Shown here: one piece after another, positions 41,735 to 50,562 of the stretch
How positions within the stretch are numbered: the stretch's first letter is position 1
Layout of the letters: each line of letters starts with the position of its first letter
NCBI GenBank assembly: GCA_025062295.1
Contig: JANXAJ010000013.1
Span: 1 to 52,377 of the forward strand
Reading direction: 5' to 3'
DNA: 52,377 nt
Source of the DNA: Bacteroidia bacterium
GTDB taxonomy: Bacteria > Bacteroidota > Bacteroidia > SpSt-205
Notes under the pieces: generated by a model
Databases searched by the model: none
Told to the model about the DNA's origin: nothing
Seen by the model: only the letters and a program-made list of their open reading frames with translations
Translations under genes and position numbers: made by a program

Positions 41735-44700
41735 TCAGTCTATTGGCTCTGTCGGTACTTGGAGTCCTACCAGAAGCACATCATCCACTTGAGGAAGCTG
41801 ACGGGGCTCTCGCCATCTCACAAGGGTTTCTTGGAGTCTTTCTCGCTGCTTTTCAGCAGGTAGATGACAGAGCTCAGCTAAAAGAGCTCGGAAGCGTTTA
41901 GACCCAAATCGCCGTCCTTCTTCGCCGCCAAGCTGGTCTGTGTAACCGTCGGTGCTGAAGTATAACCAGTCCCCCTTCTCCAGTCTCAGGCTGTGAGTCG
42001 TAAAGCTCACCCCTCGCAGAGCGGGGATTTCACTCAGTCCTACAGGAAGAGGATCTTTCGGTAATTCTGTTGGCTCTCCATTTCGCACAAGCCAAAATGA
42101 GCGTCTTGCAGCCGCATATTCCATCTGCCATACACTCTCTACTTGATAAAACCGACACAATACCCCCTCGAAACCGTCTTTCATCTCGTCTCCTGCCGCA
42201 GGATTGAGCATTCTAATGATTTGAGCTGATAAGGTATCCAAGAGAACCCCTGGCGAGGCTTGGGGATTTTCCTTAACCACTCGCTCTAAAAGAGAGAGGG
42301 TAAGCAAGCTTACAAAAGCTCCCGGCACTCCATGCCCCGTACAATCCGCTACAAGCAAGAAAAGCTCTTTACTCCCATCCGACTCATCTCGTGCATAAAG
42401 CCAATAAATATCCCCACTAACAATGTCCCTAGGGAGAAATAGAATGAAGTTATTTGGAAAAAATTGAGAGAGAATAAATGGAGAGGGAAGGAGAGCATTT
42501 TGAATGCGTTGAGCATAAATGAGGCTATCCACGAGGTTTTGTCTTTGGGTCTCTATTAGGTCGCGTTGAGCTGCAAGTTCTTGATTAGCAGCAATAAGGG
42601 CTTCATTTTGAGCTTGAATAGTGGAGACAGCTTTTTTGACCTCTTCTTGAAGCTTGGCAGCTTGGCGACGCAGCGCCCTCAACCTATACCGAACATAGAG
42701 AAATATACCGCCTAAAACCAAAAGCCCATATAGCGCGAAAGCCCACGGACTCCGCCAAGGAGGAGGATTGATTCGGAAGCTCCACTCAGCGGAAGGTCCC
42801 CAGCTGCCGCCTACGGGACGAGCTCGGACCTCTAACACATACCTCCCCTCCGGTAGATGATAAAAGTAAGCCTTCCCTTCGCGACTCGGACGACTCCACT
42901 GCTCCCTGTAGCCCCTCAGGCGATATTGGTATTCCACATCAGGCAATTCCAAAAGACCTTGAACCAGCGAAAAATTGAAAGTCAAATCATATGAAAAATA
43001 GCTGGCCTCGAAAGGTATAAGAGAAATAGAAGGCCAAATGCCTTTGCTTTCTAAGAGCCTGAGACCCGGCTGCTCCATTTTTCCCTCCACGGATGATGTG
43101 CCGAGTTCCATCTTTTCTAAAGAACTCCAACCTTCTGGCACCCAAGGATAAGTCAAATGCCATCTCACTCTCAGGCGCGGCGAAGCTAAGGGGGAACGAG
43201 GCTTTTCCTCATACCAAAGGAGTCCCTCTTGTGTCTGGAAGAGGTAGCCCTGCTTCCCACTCCAGCGAAACCCCATGAGTTTACTCACATTGAGCGGACA
43301 CAGGAGGGATACATACGCCGGCTGGGACGCAACACTTACAGTGATATAGGTCCTGATCTTTACCTGTCTGAAGGCCACATTCCGAGCTAAGAGTCCAAAG
43401 AGTCGGTGTCCTTCGCCTTGCCACCATAGCGTATCTTGACCTCCTATGAAATACAGCATCCTGTCTAAGCCTTGTTCTGGTCCTAAGGCGAAGAGTTCTC
43501 TCTCCATTAGTCCGTTCTGATTCCGATAGACTCTCCAGCAGAGGGCTGAGCGACCTCTCTTTGCAGCTTGCTCACCCCAGAGTCGTCCCTTATTATCTAC
43601 GGTGAGCCCTTCGTATGAACCTTTCTCTACTTCCCAAAGCGTGTCTCCTTGAAGGAGATAGACCCCTGAGTTGCGCACGACCCAGAGCGCGCCATGGACG
43701 CCTTTGGCAATAAACTTTACGTCTTTCCAAGGAAGAGGGCGGTTGCCCTGGTAAAGAATGCTACGGCGCAGCAGCCAAATTTTTCCGTCTTCGGTTTGGC
43801 AAATGGACTCTACACTATCTATAGAGAAAATCTCCCAGCCTACTGCAGAGGCTCGAAGAAGGGGAAAAGGACCTGTAACCCACACTGCCCTTCCAGTTGC
43901 ATCGGGTATGAGCTTGGCTTGAACTGTGCGGAAAGGGAAGCGAAGACGCTCCCATGCTACTCCTCCCCCCCATCTCCACACTTCCCCTTTTTGAGTCAGA
44001 ACCCACAGGGTGTCCCTAATCGTTAGAAAGTCTTGAACTTCGGCTTGTGATGGGAAAGGCACCTTTTCAACAAGGTCATCTCTAAAGACAGCAATAATCT
44101 TTTCAGAGGAGAAGCAGCGTCCCGCCCACAGTTCGCCTGAGAAACCAACACAGATAAGATTTGTGCGAACATCCTCCTTTACTTCAGAGAAGATCCATTG
44201 GCCTGACGAATCCATGGAAAAGCTATGAGTCTTCGTTGTACCTCTAATGCTATTATGGGCACTGATGATAAGCTGGTCTAAATGGTAGGGTGCAGCTTCA
44301 CCTGCATACCAAAGATTTCCATCGCTGTACACAAATGTCCCCCTATCTGAAGTAAAAATGGCTTTATTTTTCCCCTCCCCTGCTACGACCGAAGTGAATT
44401 GATTCCATAGGGGACGAGTCGCATAGAGGGCTTGCACCTTCCCTGCCCGCCACAAGAGAAGGCCTTGTCCTTTATTATGATCAAACGCAATTAACAAGGT
44501 GTCACCTATCCATCCTATAGGTAAGACTCGAAAGGAAGGAAAAACAAGCGCAAAAGCAGAGTCCTTTGTGTACCAAAAGAGTCTATCCTTCCATGCCTCC
44601 GCACTAATGAATCCCCCTGAAGGCGCCATGAAAGCTCTCTCAGAAGGAGAGAGAGCCGACTTCGCATACCAGTAAAAGCCGTCATAAAAGAGAAGGGTAT

Positions 44701-45322
44701 CCTTAAGCACCACCCATACCCCGCTCGTATCCTCATATATGGAAGGAGCTGTAGAAAGTTGTATCTCCTCTGGGAGAGAAATCGTCTCTATCCGCTCTCC
44801 ATCCCATCGCATGATAGAAGTGGAAGCACTCGTCCAGAGATCCCCATACCGTCCTACCGTCATGTAGCCGAATTCTCGCCCAAACCACGACCATGCCTTC
44901 ATAAGCCCTCTTGAATCCGCGTTCGCTTGCGCTACGAAAGAGATCGGATGGAACTCCACCGAATATTTGCTCCACCTCTTTTGAAAGGGATGAGGATAAG
45001 ACTCAATAATTACTGTAGCGTATGTAGGAATAAGAGAGATGATTTTTTGTTTTGGAGGGTATGGTATCAAGATTTTTTCGCTATTGAGAGGAAGAATCCT
45101 CTCAGCTTGACTCCACTCTGGAAGGAATGAGGGTGCCTTCTCAAAGCGGGAAAGGAGGCGAGTATCATGCACAGGCGCCTCATAAGATTCTACTTCAATC
45201 TTTGACAAATAGTCAAGAAAATCAGAGACAAAAACGCCGATCACCCAGCCAAAAAAAAGAAGGATTAATCCAACAATAGAAAGGCTAATTATTAGCACTT
45301 TTCGCCAGGGAGAGCGACGCAT
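41735..45322 (-). CDS. giant propeller-type SpoIIE serine phosphatase
   Basis: A 1195-residue membrane signalling protein. An N-terminal helix (VLIISLSIVGLILLFFGWVI) is followed by a large propeller region (~130-720), then a Y_Y_Y domain (~790-875, VEYQYRLRGYREQWSRP, LPEGRYVLEVRARPVG), a second membrane helix (FALYGLLVLGGIFLYVRY) and a coiled coil with the linker LVDSLIYAQRIQNALLP. A PP2C/SpoIIE domain ends it: FLPRDIVSGDIYWLY, VADCTGHGVPGAFVSLL, YFSTDGYTDQLGG. The start is ATG 45322 because TACTTTTG ends 4 bases before it. This is the sensor layout of the histidine kinase at 176-2986 with a phosphatase output. It probably acts on STAS proteins such as that at 49028. Confidence 0.9.
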   Translation of the reverse strand: MRRSPWRKVLIISLSIVGLILLFFGWVIGVFVSDFLDYLSKIEVESYEAPVHDTRLLSRFEKAPSFLPEWSQAERILPLNSEKILIPYPPKQKIISLIPTYATVIIESYPHPFQKRWSKYSVEFHPISFVAQANADSRGLMKAWSWFGREFGYMTVGRYGDLWTSASTSIMRWDGERIETISLPEEIQLSTAPSIYEDTSGVWVVLKDTLLFYDGFYWYAKSALSPSERAFMAPSGGFISAEAWKDRLFWYTKDSAFALVFPSFRVLPIGWIGDTLLIAFDHNKGQGLLLWRAGKVQALYATRPLWNQFTSVVAGEGKNKAIFTSDRGTFVYSDGNLWYAGEAAPYHLDQLIISAHNSIRGTTKTHSFSMDSSGQWIFSEVKEDVRTNLICVGFSGELWAGRCFSSEKIIAVFRDDLVEKVPFPSQAEVQDFLTIRDTLWVLTQKGEVWRWGGGVAWERLRFPFRTVQAKLIPDATGRAVWVTGPFPLLRASAVGWEIFSIDSVESICQTEDGKIWLLRRSILYQGNRPLPWKDVKFIAKGVHGALWVVRNSGVYLLQGDTLWEVEKGSYEGLTVDNKGRLWGEQAAKRGRSALCWRVYRNQNGLMERELFALGPEQGLDRMLYFIGGQDTLWWQGEGHRLFGLLARNVAFRQVKIRTYITVSVASQPAYVSLLCPLNVSKLMGFRWSGKQGYLFQTQEGLLWYEEKPRSPLASPRLRVRWHLTYPWVPEGWSSLEKMELGTSSVEGKMEQPGLRLLESKGIWPSISLIPFEASYFSYDLTFNFSLVQGLLELPDVEYQYRLRGYREQWSRPSREGKAYFYHLPEGRYVLEVRARPVGGSWGPSAEWSFRINPPPWRSPWAFALYGLLVLGGIFLYVRYRLRALRRQAAKLQEEVKKAVSTIQAQNEALIAANQELAAQRDLIETQRQNLVDSLIYAQRIQNALLPSPFILSQFFPNNFILFLPRDIVSGDIYWLYARDESDGSKELFLLVADCTGHGVPGAFVSLLTLSLLERVVKENPQASPGVLLDTLSAQIIRMLNPAAGDEMKDGFEGVLCRFYQVESVWQMEYAAARRSFWLVRNGEPTELPKDPLPVGLSEIPALRGVSFTTHSLRLEKGDWLYFSTDGYTDQLGGEEGRRFGSKRFRALLAELCHLPAEKQRERLQETLVRWREPRQLPQVDDVLLVGLQVPTEPID

Positions 45323-45326
45323 AAAG

Positions 45327-45334
45327 CAAAAGTA
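45327..45334 (-). promoter_or_regulatory. -7 promoter box TACTTTTG
   Basis: A perfect TAnnTTTG box, 4 bases before the ATG at 45322; it selects that start over an in-frame one at 45343. Confidence 0.75.
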
Positions 45335-45370
45335 GATATTCACTTCAGGAGAGGAAAAGAAGCCTCTCTA

Positions 45371-47182
45371 TTATACCTGGGTGGCTCCAAGCTGAGCAAG
45401 CAGCCAAAGCCGCATGCCCAGGTGTTTGTCTCCTCTCTCAAATCGCTCCCACAGCTTACGTATTCGGAGAGGATGAAAGCCGTACCTCTGATAAAGAAGC
45501 CCTGGGTCAGCATAGGTACGAGCCCATTCAGAGAGGGGACCTGAGAGCCACTCCCCTACGGGAATGCCAAATCCCCATTTTCGCCGTTCAACGAGGGCAG
45601 GAGGAAGATATTTGCGTAGGATTCGTCGTAAAAGTGGCTTGTACTGGACGGGTGAGCCATCAAGGGGCTTTTTTAGCTTGGAGGGCACTCGCCAAGCCAA
45701 TTCCGCCCACTTTTTATCAAGAAGGGGAACGCGGACTTCTAAGCTATGCTGCATTGAAGCACGGTCTACCTTCGTCAGAAGATCATCGGGGAGGTAGTGG
45801 AGGAAATCCCATGCCGCTTGACTCTCTGTCAGAGAAGAGGGAAGGACATAAGATGTGCGCCATGGCCGACTTTGCCAGGGAAGGAGCTTCTCCACTTCTG
45901 CCCAACTAAATGCGTACTGCTCTTGAGAAAAGATGTGCTCGTGGATGCCCTCTGAAGGGAGTCGGAGAAGGTCTTTCAGTCGTCGATGAGGAGGAGAAGG
46001 AGCATACGCAAAGAGAGGCGCGCTCAGCCGCCACAGGAGCTTGAAGCGAGAGAGACGATGTGTCCATCGGTAGCGCCCGTAGCCCCAATATAACTCATCC
46101 CCACCATCTCCTGCTAATACGACCTTCACATAGCGAGCCGCCAGCCGAGAAACTAAATAAGTGGGAAGCGCAGAGGTATCCCCAAAAGGCTCATCATACC
46201 ACTGGGACATCTCTGGCAAGAGTGCCGCAGCCTCCTCCCCCTCTAATACCTCCCATTCAAGAGAAAGTCCCAAATGCTGAGCTACAGCCTGAGCATACGG
46301 CAGTTCATTATGGAGAGAGTCGCGAAATCCAATACAAAATGCCTGGGGGGTATATCCCTCTGCTACTGCCATTGCCGCCACCAGTGAAGAATCAGTGCCA
46401 CCACTTAGAAAAATGCCGAGAGGCACATCACTCACTAAGTGAGCTCGCACCGCTCGCCTTAGCTCCCTCTCCACCTGTCCCTCTATCTCCTCAGGTGAAG
46501 TAGTGAGCTTGGGCTGCTGCCACAATCCTTGCCGATCATAATAAGTCTCTTGAAAGTACCCCCTCGGATGAATGCACCATTTCTCTCCGGGGAGCACCTT
46601 GTATATCCCCTCGTAAAAGCTCAAAGGAGCAGGAATAAATCCAAGATGAAGAAACTCCTTGAGTGCCTCAGCCCGAAGGCGAAGAGAAGGAAGCCAGCGC
46701 TTGAGTACCTTCAGTTCAGAGGCAAAAAAAATCCCCTCAGGCTGAACCGCCACCCATAGAGGCTTGATTCCAAAGGGATCTCTTGCCAAAATTAGCATTT
46801 GCCTCTCCTCATCATACAAGGCGAAAGCAAACATGCCTTCCAGCTTTTGAAGAAAGGCTTCCCCCCACCGCTGATAAGCCCATAAGAGAACTTCAGTGTC
46901 ACTGCGGGTAGAGGGTCTAAATCTCCCTTCCTGAATAAGCTCACGGAAGTTGTAGATCTCCCCGTTATAGACAATCCAGGTAGGTCCGAGGCGAAATGGC
47001 TGATGGGCAGCCTCAGAAAGGTCTAAGATACTCAGGCGAGTGTGAGCAAGTCCAACTCGCTGGTCTGGACTGCGCCAAATCCGAGCTGCATCAGGACCCC
47101 GATGTCGCAGAAGGACTGTCGCTTGCTCTAAAGCAGGCAAGCTCACCGCCCGCCACAGATAGTATCCAGCAATGCCGCACAC
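45371..47182 (-). CDS. asnB: asparagine synthetase (glutamine-hydrolysing), copy 2
   Basis: A 603-residue enzyme starting at GTG 47182 with MCGIAGYYL (nucleophile Cys2), RHRGPDAARIW, LSILDLSEAAHQP, VYNGEIYNF and RSDTEVLLWAY in the glutaminase half. The synthetase half has GIFLSGGTDSSLVAAM, LAGDGGDELYWGYGRY and KVDRASMQHSLEVRVPLLD. It is clearly diverged from copy 1 at 33710 rather than a recent duplicate. It starts 3 bases after the nuoD stop, so it is transcribed with nuoD, an odd pairing. Which copy makes free asparagine cannot be told from sequence. Confidence 0.92.
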   Translation of the reverse strand: MCGIAGYYLWRAVSLPALEQATVLLRHRGPDAARIWRSPDQRVGLAHTRLSILDLSEAAHQPFRLGPTWIVYNGEIYNFRELIQEGRFRPSTRSDTEVLLWAYQRWGEAFLQKLEGMFAFALYDEERQMLILARDPFGIKPLWVAVQPEGIFFASELKVLKRWLPSLRLRAEALKEFLHLGFIPAPLSFYEGIYKVLPGEKWCIHPRGYFQETYYDRQGLWQQPKLTTSPEEIEGQVERELRRAVRAHLVSDVPLGIFLSGGTDSSLVAAMAVAEGYTPQAFCIGFRDSLHNELPYAQAVAQHLGLSLEWEVLEGEEAAALLPEMSQWYDEPFGDTSALPTYLVSRLAARYVKVVLAGDGGDELYWGYGRYRWTHRLSRFKLLWRLSAPLFAYAPSPPHRRLKDLLRLPSEGIHEHIFSQEQYAFSWAEVEKLLPWQSRPWRTSYVLPSSLTESQAAWDFLHYLPDDLLTKVDRASMQHSLEVRVPLLDKKWAELAWRVPSKLKKPLDGSPVQYKPLLRRILRKYLPPALVERRKWGFGIPVGEWLSGPLSEWARTYADPGLLYQRYGFHPLRIRKLWERFERGDKHLGMRLWLLAQLGATQV

Positions 47183-47185
47183 GCT

Positions 47186-48475
47186 TTATTTATCTGCTTC
47201 TCCTAACACAGGATCTACAGACCCAATCAGCAAAACTGCATCCGAAACCATCGCCCCCTCCAACAGCCTCTCTAACACCTGAATATTAGCAAAAGAGGGG
47301 GACTTAATCTTGACTCGCCAAGGAATACCTGTCCCATCAGAATAGATATAAAATCCAAGCTCCCCTTTCGGTGCTTCAATCGCATGATAAACTTCGGTAT
47401 CAGGAGGAGCAAGAGGGCCTACATCCGTCATCATAAAATCATGAATCATCCCTTCCATGGAAAAATACACCTCATCTTTCGAAGGATAAGCTATTTTAGC
47501 ATCATCTAAGCGAATCTCTCCTTTTGGAAGCTTTTTTAGGCACTGCTCTATTATCCGAGCGCTCTGCTCCATCTCATCCATTCGGACATGATAGCGAGCA
47601 AGCATATCCCCTTCCTCTCTAATAGGAATGTCAAAATCAACTTCTTCATACACCAGATAGGGCTCATAGTACCGGATATCGTATGGAACGCCACACGCCC
47701 GAAGATTCGGTCCAGTAAAGCCATAAGCAATCGCATCCGAGCGAGAAATCACCCCAATACCCTCCACTCGTCGTAGGAAAATTGGATTTTTATTCAGAAG
47801 CTTGCGCCAGCCTCTTAGTTCAGGATAAAAGTCTTTGATAAAAGAACGGATCATCTGGAGAGTCTCTTCAGTAATATCATACTGAAGGCCCCCAATCCTA
47901 CAGTGACTCACAGTAAAGCGCACTCCAGCCAGCTTATCAAAAATGGAGTAGATTTTTTCCCTCTCCCGAAAAGTCCATAGGAACATAGAGACAGCCCCGG
48001 CATCCATTATCATCGTACCAAGCCAAAGGAGATGAGAGGAAATGCGAGCCAGCTCACATGCTATAGTCCGGATGTACTGGGCCCGAGGTGGTGCTTGAAT
48101 GCCTAAAAGTTTCTCTACTGCTAAGCAAAAGGCGACATTGTTAGAATATGGAGAAAGATAGTCCATTCGGTCTGTATAAGGCATAAACTCCTGAGGGGTC
48201 TTGTATTCAGCAATCTTCTCTATACCGCGATGGAGGTAGCCAATATCTATGACAGCCTTTACGATTCGCTCTCCATCTAAAAGAAGAACTGCCCGCAAGA
48301 CCCCATGAGTAGCTGGGTGCTGAGGACCCATATTTAGAATCACTCGGCTTGTTAGAGGATCCGAGTCATCTACCTCTACAAAGGTGTGCTTATCCTCCAG
48401 TCGCTTATAGAGCGCCCGCTGATGTTTTGGAAAAAAGGTGGGCTGGGCTTGCTGACTCAAGGGCACTTGGCTCAT
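47186..48475 (-). CDS. nuoD: NADH-quinone oxidoreductase subunit D
   Basis: A 429-residue 49-kDa-type subunit of respiratory complex I at the quinone site. It has RVILNMGPQHPATHGVLRAVL, IGYLHRGIEKIAEYKTPQEF, PYTDRMDYLSPYSNNVAFCL, HLLWLGTMIMDAGAVSMFLW and SDGTGIPWRVKIKSPSFANI. Normal length. No other nuo gene is next to it: asparagine synthetase 2 follows and a Fur-type gene lies upstream in the other direction. The start ATG 48475 is supported by TAGCTTTG, 4 bases upstream. Confidence 0.97.
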   Translation of the reverse strand: MSQVPLSQQAQPTFFPKHQRALYKRLEDKHTFVEVDDSDPLTSRVILNMGPQHPATHGVLRAVLLLDGERIVKAVIDIGYLHRGIEKIAEYKTPQEFMPYTDRMDYLSPYSNNVAFCLAVEKLLGIQAPPRAQYIRTIACELARISSHLLWLGTMIMDAGAVSMFLWTFREREKIYSIFDKLAGVRFTVSHCRIGGLQYDITEETLQMIRSFIKDFYPELRGWRKLLNKNPIFLRRVEGIGVISRSDAIAYGFTGPNLRACGVPYDIRYYEPYLVYEEVDFDIPIREEGDMLARYHVRMDEMEQSARIIEQCLKKLPKGEIRLDDAKIAYPSKDEVYFSMEGMIHDFMMTDVGPLAPPDTEVYHAIEAPKGELGFYIYSDGTGIPWRVKIKSPSFANIQVLERLLEGAMVSDAVLLIGSVDPVLGEADK

Positions 48476-48479
48476 ATGA

Positions 48480-48487
48480 CAAAGCTA
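48480..48487 (-). promoter_or_regulatory. -7 promoter box TAGCTTTG
   Basis: A perfect TAnnTTTG box, 4 bases before the nuoD ATG at 48475. Confidence 0.75.
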
Positions 48488-48536
48488 AACAAAACTTCTA
48501 TGGAGAGCGCTTTCACTTCAAAAGCATTCTACTTCG

Positions 48537-48544
48537 TATTTTTG
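48537..48544 (+). promoter_or_regulatory. -7 promoter box TATTTTTG
   Basis: A perfect TAnnTTTG box, 5 bases before the ATG at 48550; it fixes the start of the Fur-family gene. Confidence 0.75.
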
Positions 48545-48549
48545 AGAAA

Positions 48550-49044
48550 ATGCATGCTCATGTAGCCTTGGAACGGGCGATGGAGACCTTAGAAGCCTAT
48601 ATCACAGCGAGAGGGCTGCGACGCACAGAGGAGCGATATGAGATTCTGCGCACAATTTATACAGAACTTGCCCATTTTGACGCTGATACTCTCTATCATC
48701 ATCTCTTAGAAAAAGGACAACACATCAGCCGGGCTACAGTATATAATACTTTAGAGTTGCTGACAGCCTGCGGACTGGTCAAGCGGTACAGCTTCGGAGA
48801 AGGTCGCACTCTGTATGAGCGCAGCTTAGGGCGACGACAACATGATCATCTGATATGCATGGATTGCGGGTCTATCCAGGAGTTCTGCGCTCCTGAGTTA
48901 GGACCAATTATGGAAGGGGTCGGACGCTTCTTTCATATGAAACCCTTCAGACATGAATTCATCATCTATGCTTACTGCCAGCAGAGCGAGTGTCCCAATC
49001 GGAAGAAATCCTCTACCTTTGATAAAAATGAGTTTCAATCCTGA
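48550..49044 (+). CDS. Fur-family transcriptional regulator
   Basis: A 164-residue metal- or peroxide-sensing repressor. Winged helix: RGLRRTEERYEILRTIYTEL, FDADTLYHHLLEKGQHISRA, TVYNTLELLTACGLVKRY. The dimerisation/metal domain has HDHLICMDCGSIQEFC and a C-terminal CQQSEC, the two Cys pairs of the structural zinc site. Fur versus PerR/Zur cannot be settled. ATG 48550 is chosen because the frame upstream overlaps nuoD and the promoter box ends 5 bases before it. It overlaps the STAS gene by 17 bases. Confidence 0.93.
   Translation: MHAHVALERAMETLEAYITARGLRRTEERYEILRTIYTELAHFDADTLYHHLLEKGQHISRATVYNTLELLTACGLVKRYSFGEGRTLYERSLGRRQHDHLICMDCGSIQEFCAPELGPIMEGVGRFFHMKPFRHEFIIYAYCQQSECPNRKKSSTFDKNEFQS
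49014..49021 (+). promoter_or_regulatory. -7 promoter box TACCTTTG
   Basis: A perfect TAnnTTTG box inside the 3' end of the Fur-family gene, 6 bases before the ATG at 49028. The STAS gene can be expressed independently of Fur. Confidence 0.7.
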
Positions 49045-49390
49045 CCTTCATATGAATTACACCCAAGAAACGCATGGAAAAGTGGTTGTATTCCGTTTAG
49101 AGGGAAGCCTGATGGGTGATTCCACCCAGCAGCAATTCAAAGAGACCCTCCTGAAGCAGCTGGATGCAGGGCAAAAGCACTTTATCTTGGACCTTTCCGC
49201 TGTTCGCAATGTGAATAGTTCAGGGCTTGGGTCTCTTATCACACTTTTCTCACGAACGCGTTCGGCGGGGGGCGAATTTATCTTAGCAGCTGTTCCAGCG
49301 AATGTTCGTAGCCTTCTTCACATTACACGCTTAGACACAGTTTTTCCGATTCGGGACACCCTACAAGATGCCTTGCAAGCGATTCAGTGA
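49028..49390 (+). CDS. STAS-domain anti-sigma factor antagonist
   Basis: A 120-residue SpoIIAA-like protein. STAS fold: GKVVVFRLEGSLMGDSTQQQ, HFILDLSAVRNVNSSGLGSL, EFILAAVPANVRSLLHITRL. The phospho-acceptor Ser is in NVNSSGLG (Ser64 or 65); the usual preceding Asp is Asn. Such proteins are inactivated by an RsbW-like kinase and reactivated by SpoIIE phosphatases, two of which are in this window (14520, 41735). No RsbW-type kinase gene is present here. ATG 49028 is supported by a promoter box; 49052 is an alternative. Overlaps purA by 4 bases. Confidence 0.9.
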   Translation: MSFNPDLHMNYTQETHGKVVVFRLEGSLMGDSTQQQFKETLLKQLDAGQKHFILDLSAVRNVNSSGLGSLITLFSRTRSAGGEFILAAVPANVRSLLHITRLDTVFPIRDTLQDALQAIQ

Positions 49391-50562
49391 GTCGGCTGCA
49401 GGTAGATGTAGTAATAGGGCTACAATGGGGGGATGAGGGAAAGGGGAAAGTTGTAGATGCACTTGCAGGAGACTACCCAGTCGTAGCTCGGTTCCAAGGA
49501 GGTCCAAACGCAGGACATACGCTCTACCTCAATGAGCAAAAAGTAGTTCTTCACCAGGTGCCAGCGGGCATCTTCCACGAAGGGGTCTATTGCTTGATTG
49601 GTGACGGAGTGGTATTAGACCCTGAGGTGCTTCTGAAGGAAGTAGAGGGTCTGAGACAACTGGGAATTTCAGCAGAAGAGCGTCTTGTCATCGGAAAAGG
49701 GGTGCATCTTATCCTTCCTGTGCACCGCTGGATTGAAGAGGTTTCACGGGAAGGAGAGAAAATCGGTACTACACGCCGAGGAATCGGTCCAGCGTATGCT
49801 GATCGCTATGCACGACGGGGACTGCCTGTGGGCTGGATAGACCGAGCCGACTTTCCAGCACTTGTTCAAGAGCTCACAGCCTATCATGCCGCTCGCTTTC
49901 CTGAAGGCGAGGCACCCTCCCTCTCTGAGCGATTCTGGGAAGGTATAGAGCTTCTGCGGCGCCTTCAGCAAGTGCAAGTGTCAGAGTGGCTTCCCCGCTT
50001 CAACCGGGTCCTTGCCGAAGGATCGCAGGGAACAATGCTGGATATTTTCGCCGGTACGTATCCATATGTTACCTCTTCTCATACGACAGTGGCAGGGGTC
50101 ATATCCGGCCTCAGCATTCCTCCTCAAAGCATCCGAGAAGTATATGGAGTTCTCAAAGCTTATACCACTCGGGTAGGAGGAGGGCCTTTTCCGACGGAGG
50201 TCTTCGGAGCAGAAGCACAATGGCTCCAAGATCGAGGCAATGAACGAGGCTCAACTACAGGGCGACTTCGCCGCTGTGGCTGGTTGGATATAGTGGCTCT
50301 CCGTTACGCCATCCAAATCAATGGCGTTACTCGCCTGACCTTGACAAAAGCCGATGTTCTCTGTGGACTCCCTACCGTCAAGGTGCGGATCGGGGGTACG
50401 GACGATCATCCCCACTACATCAGTCTTCCAGGATGGAAAAGCCTTGCCGACCCTGCATTTGAGGAGTTCGTACGCTTCATAGAACAAGAGACAAACCTCC
50501 CTGTCTGGAGTATTTCAACTGGTCCTACTCGGACAGACTGGCAACAGCGAGCCTTAGCCTAA
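49387..50562 (+). CDS. purA: adenylosuccinate synthetase (compact form)
   Basis: A 391-residue enzyme that joins IMP and aspartate with GTP, the first committed step to AMP. GTG start at 49387 overlaps the STAS stop (GTGA). Active-site motifs: QWGDEGKGKVVDALA with catalytic Asp16, QGGPNAGHTLYL with His44, GTTRRGIGPAYADRYAR, EGSQGTMLDI, YVTSSHTTVAG, RGSTTGRLRRCGWLD and a C-terminal STGPTRTDW. It is about 30-40 residues shorter than the usual 425-430, mainly from trimmed loops in the middle and C-terminal parts, with the catalytic residues kept. Confidence 0.96.
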   Translation: MSRLQVDVVIGLQWGDEGKGKVVDALAGDYPVVARFQGGPNAGHTLYLNEQKVVLHQVPAGIFHEGVYCLIGDGVVLDPEVLLKEVEGLRQLGISAEERLVIGKGVHLILPVHRWIEEVSREGEKIGTTRRGIGPAYADRYARRGLPVGWIDRADFPALVQELTAYHAARFPEGEAPSLSERFWEGIELLRRLQQVQVSEWLPRFNRVLAEGSQGTMLDIFAGTYPYVTSSHTTVAGVISGLSIPPQSIREVYGVLKAYTTRVGGGPFPTEVFGAEAQWLQDRGNERGSTTGRLRRCGWLDIVALRYAIQINGVTRLTLTKADVLCGLPTVKVRIGGTDDHPHYISLPGWKSLADPAFEEFVRFIEQETNLPVWSISTGPTRTDWQQRALA

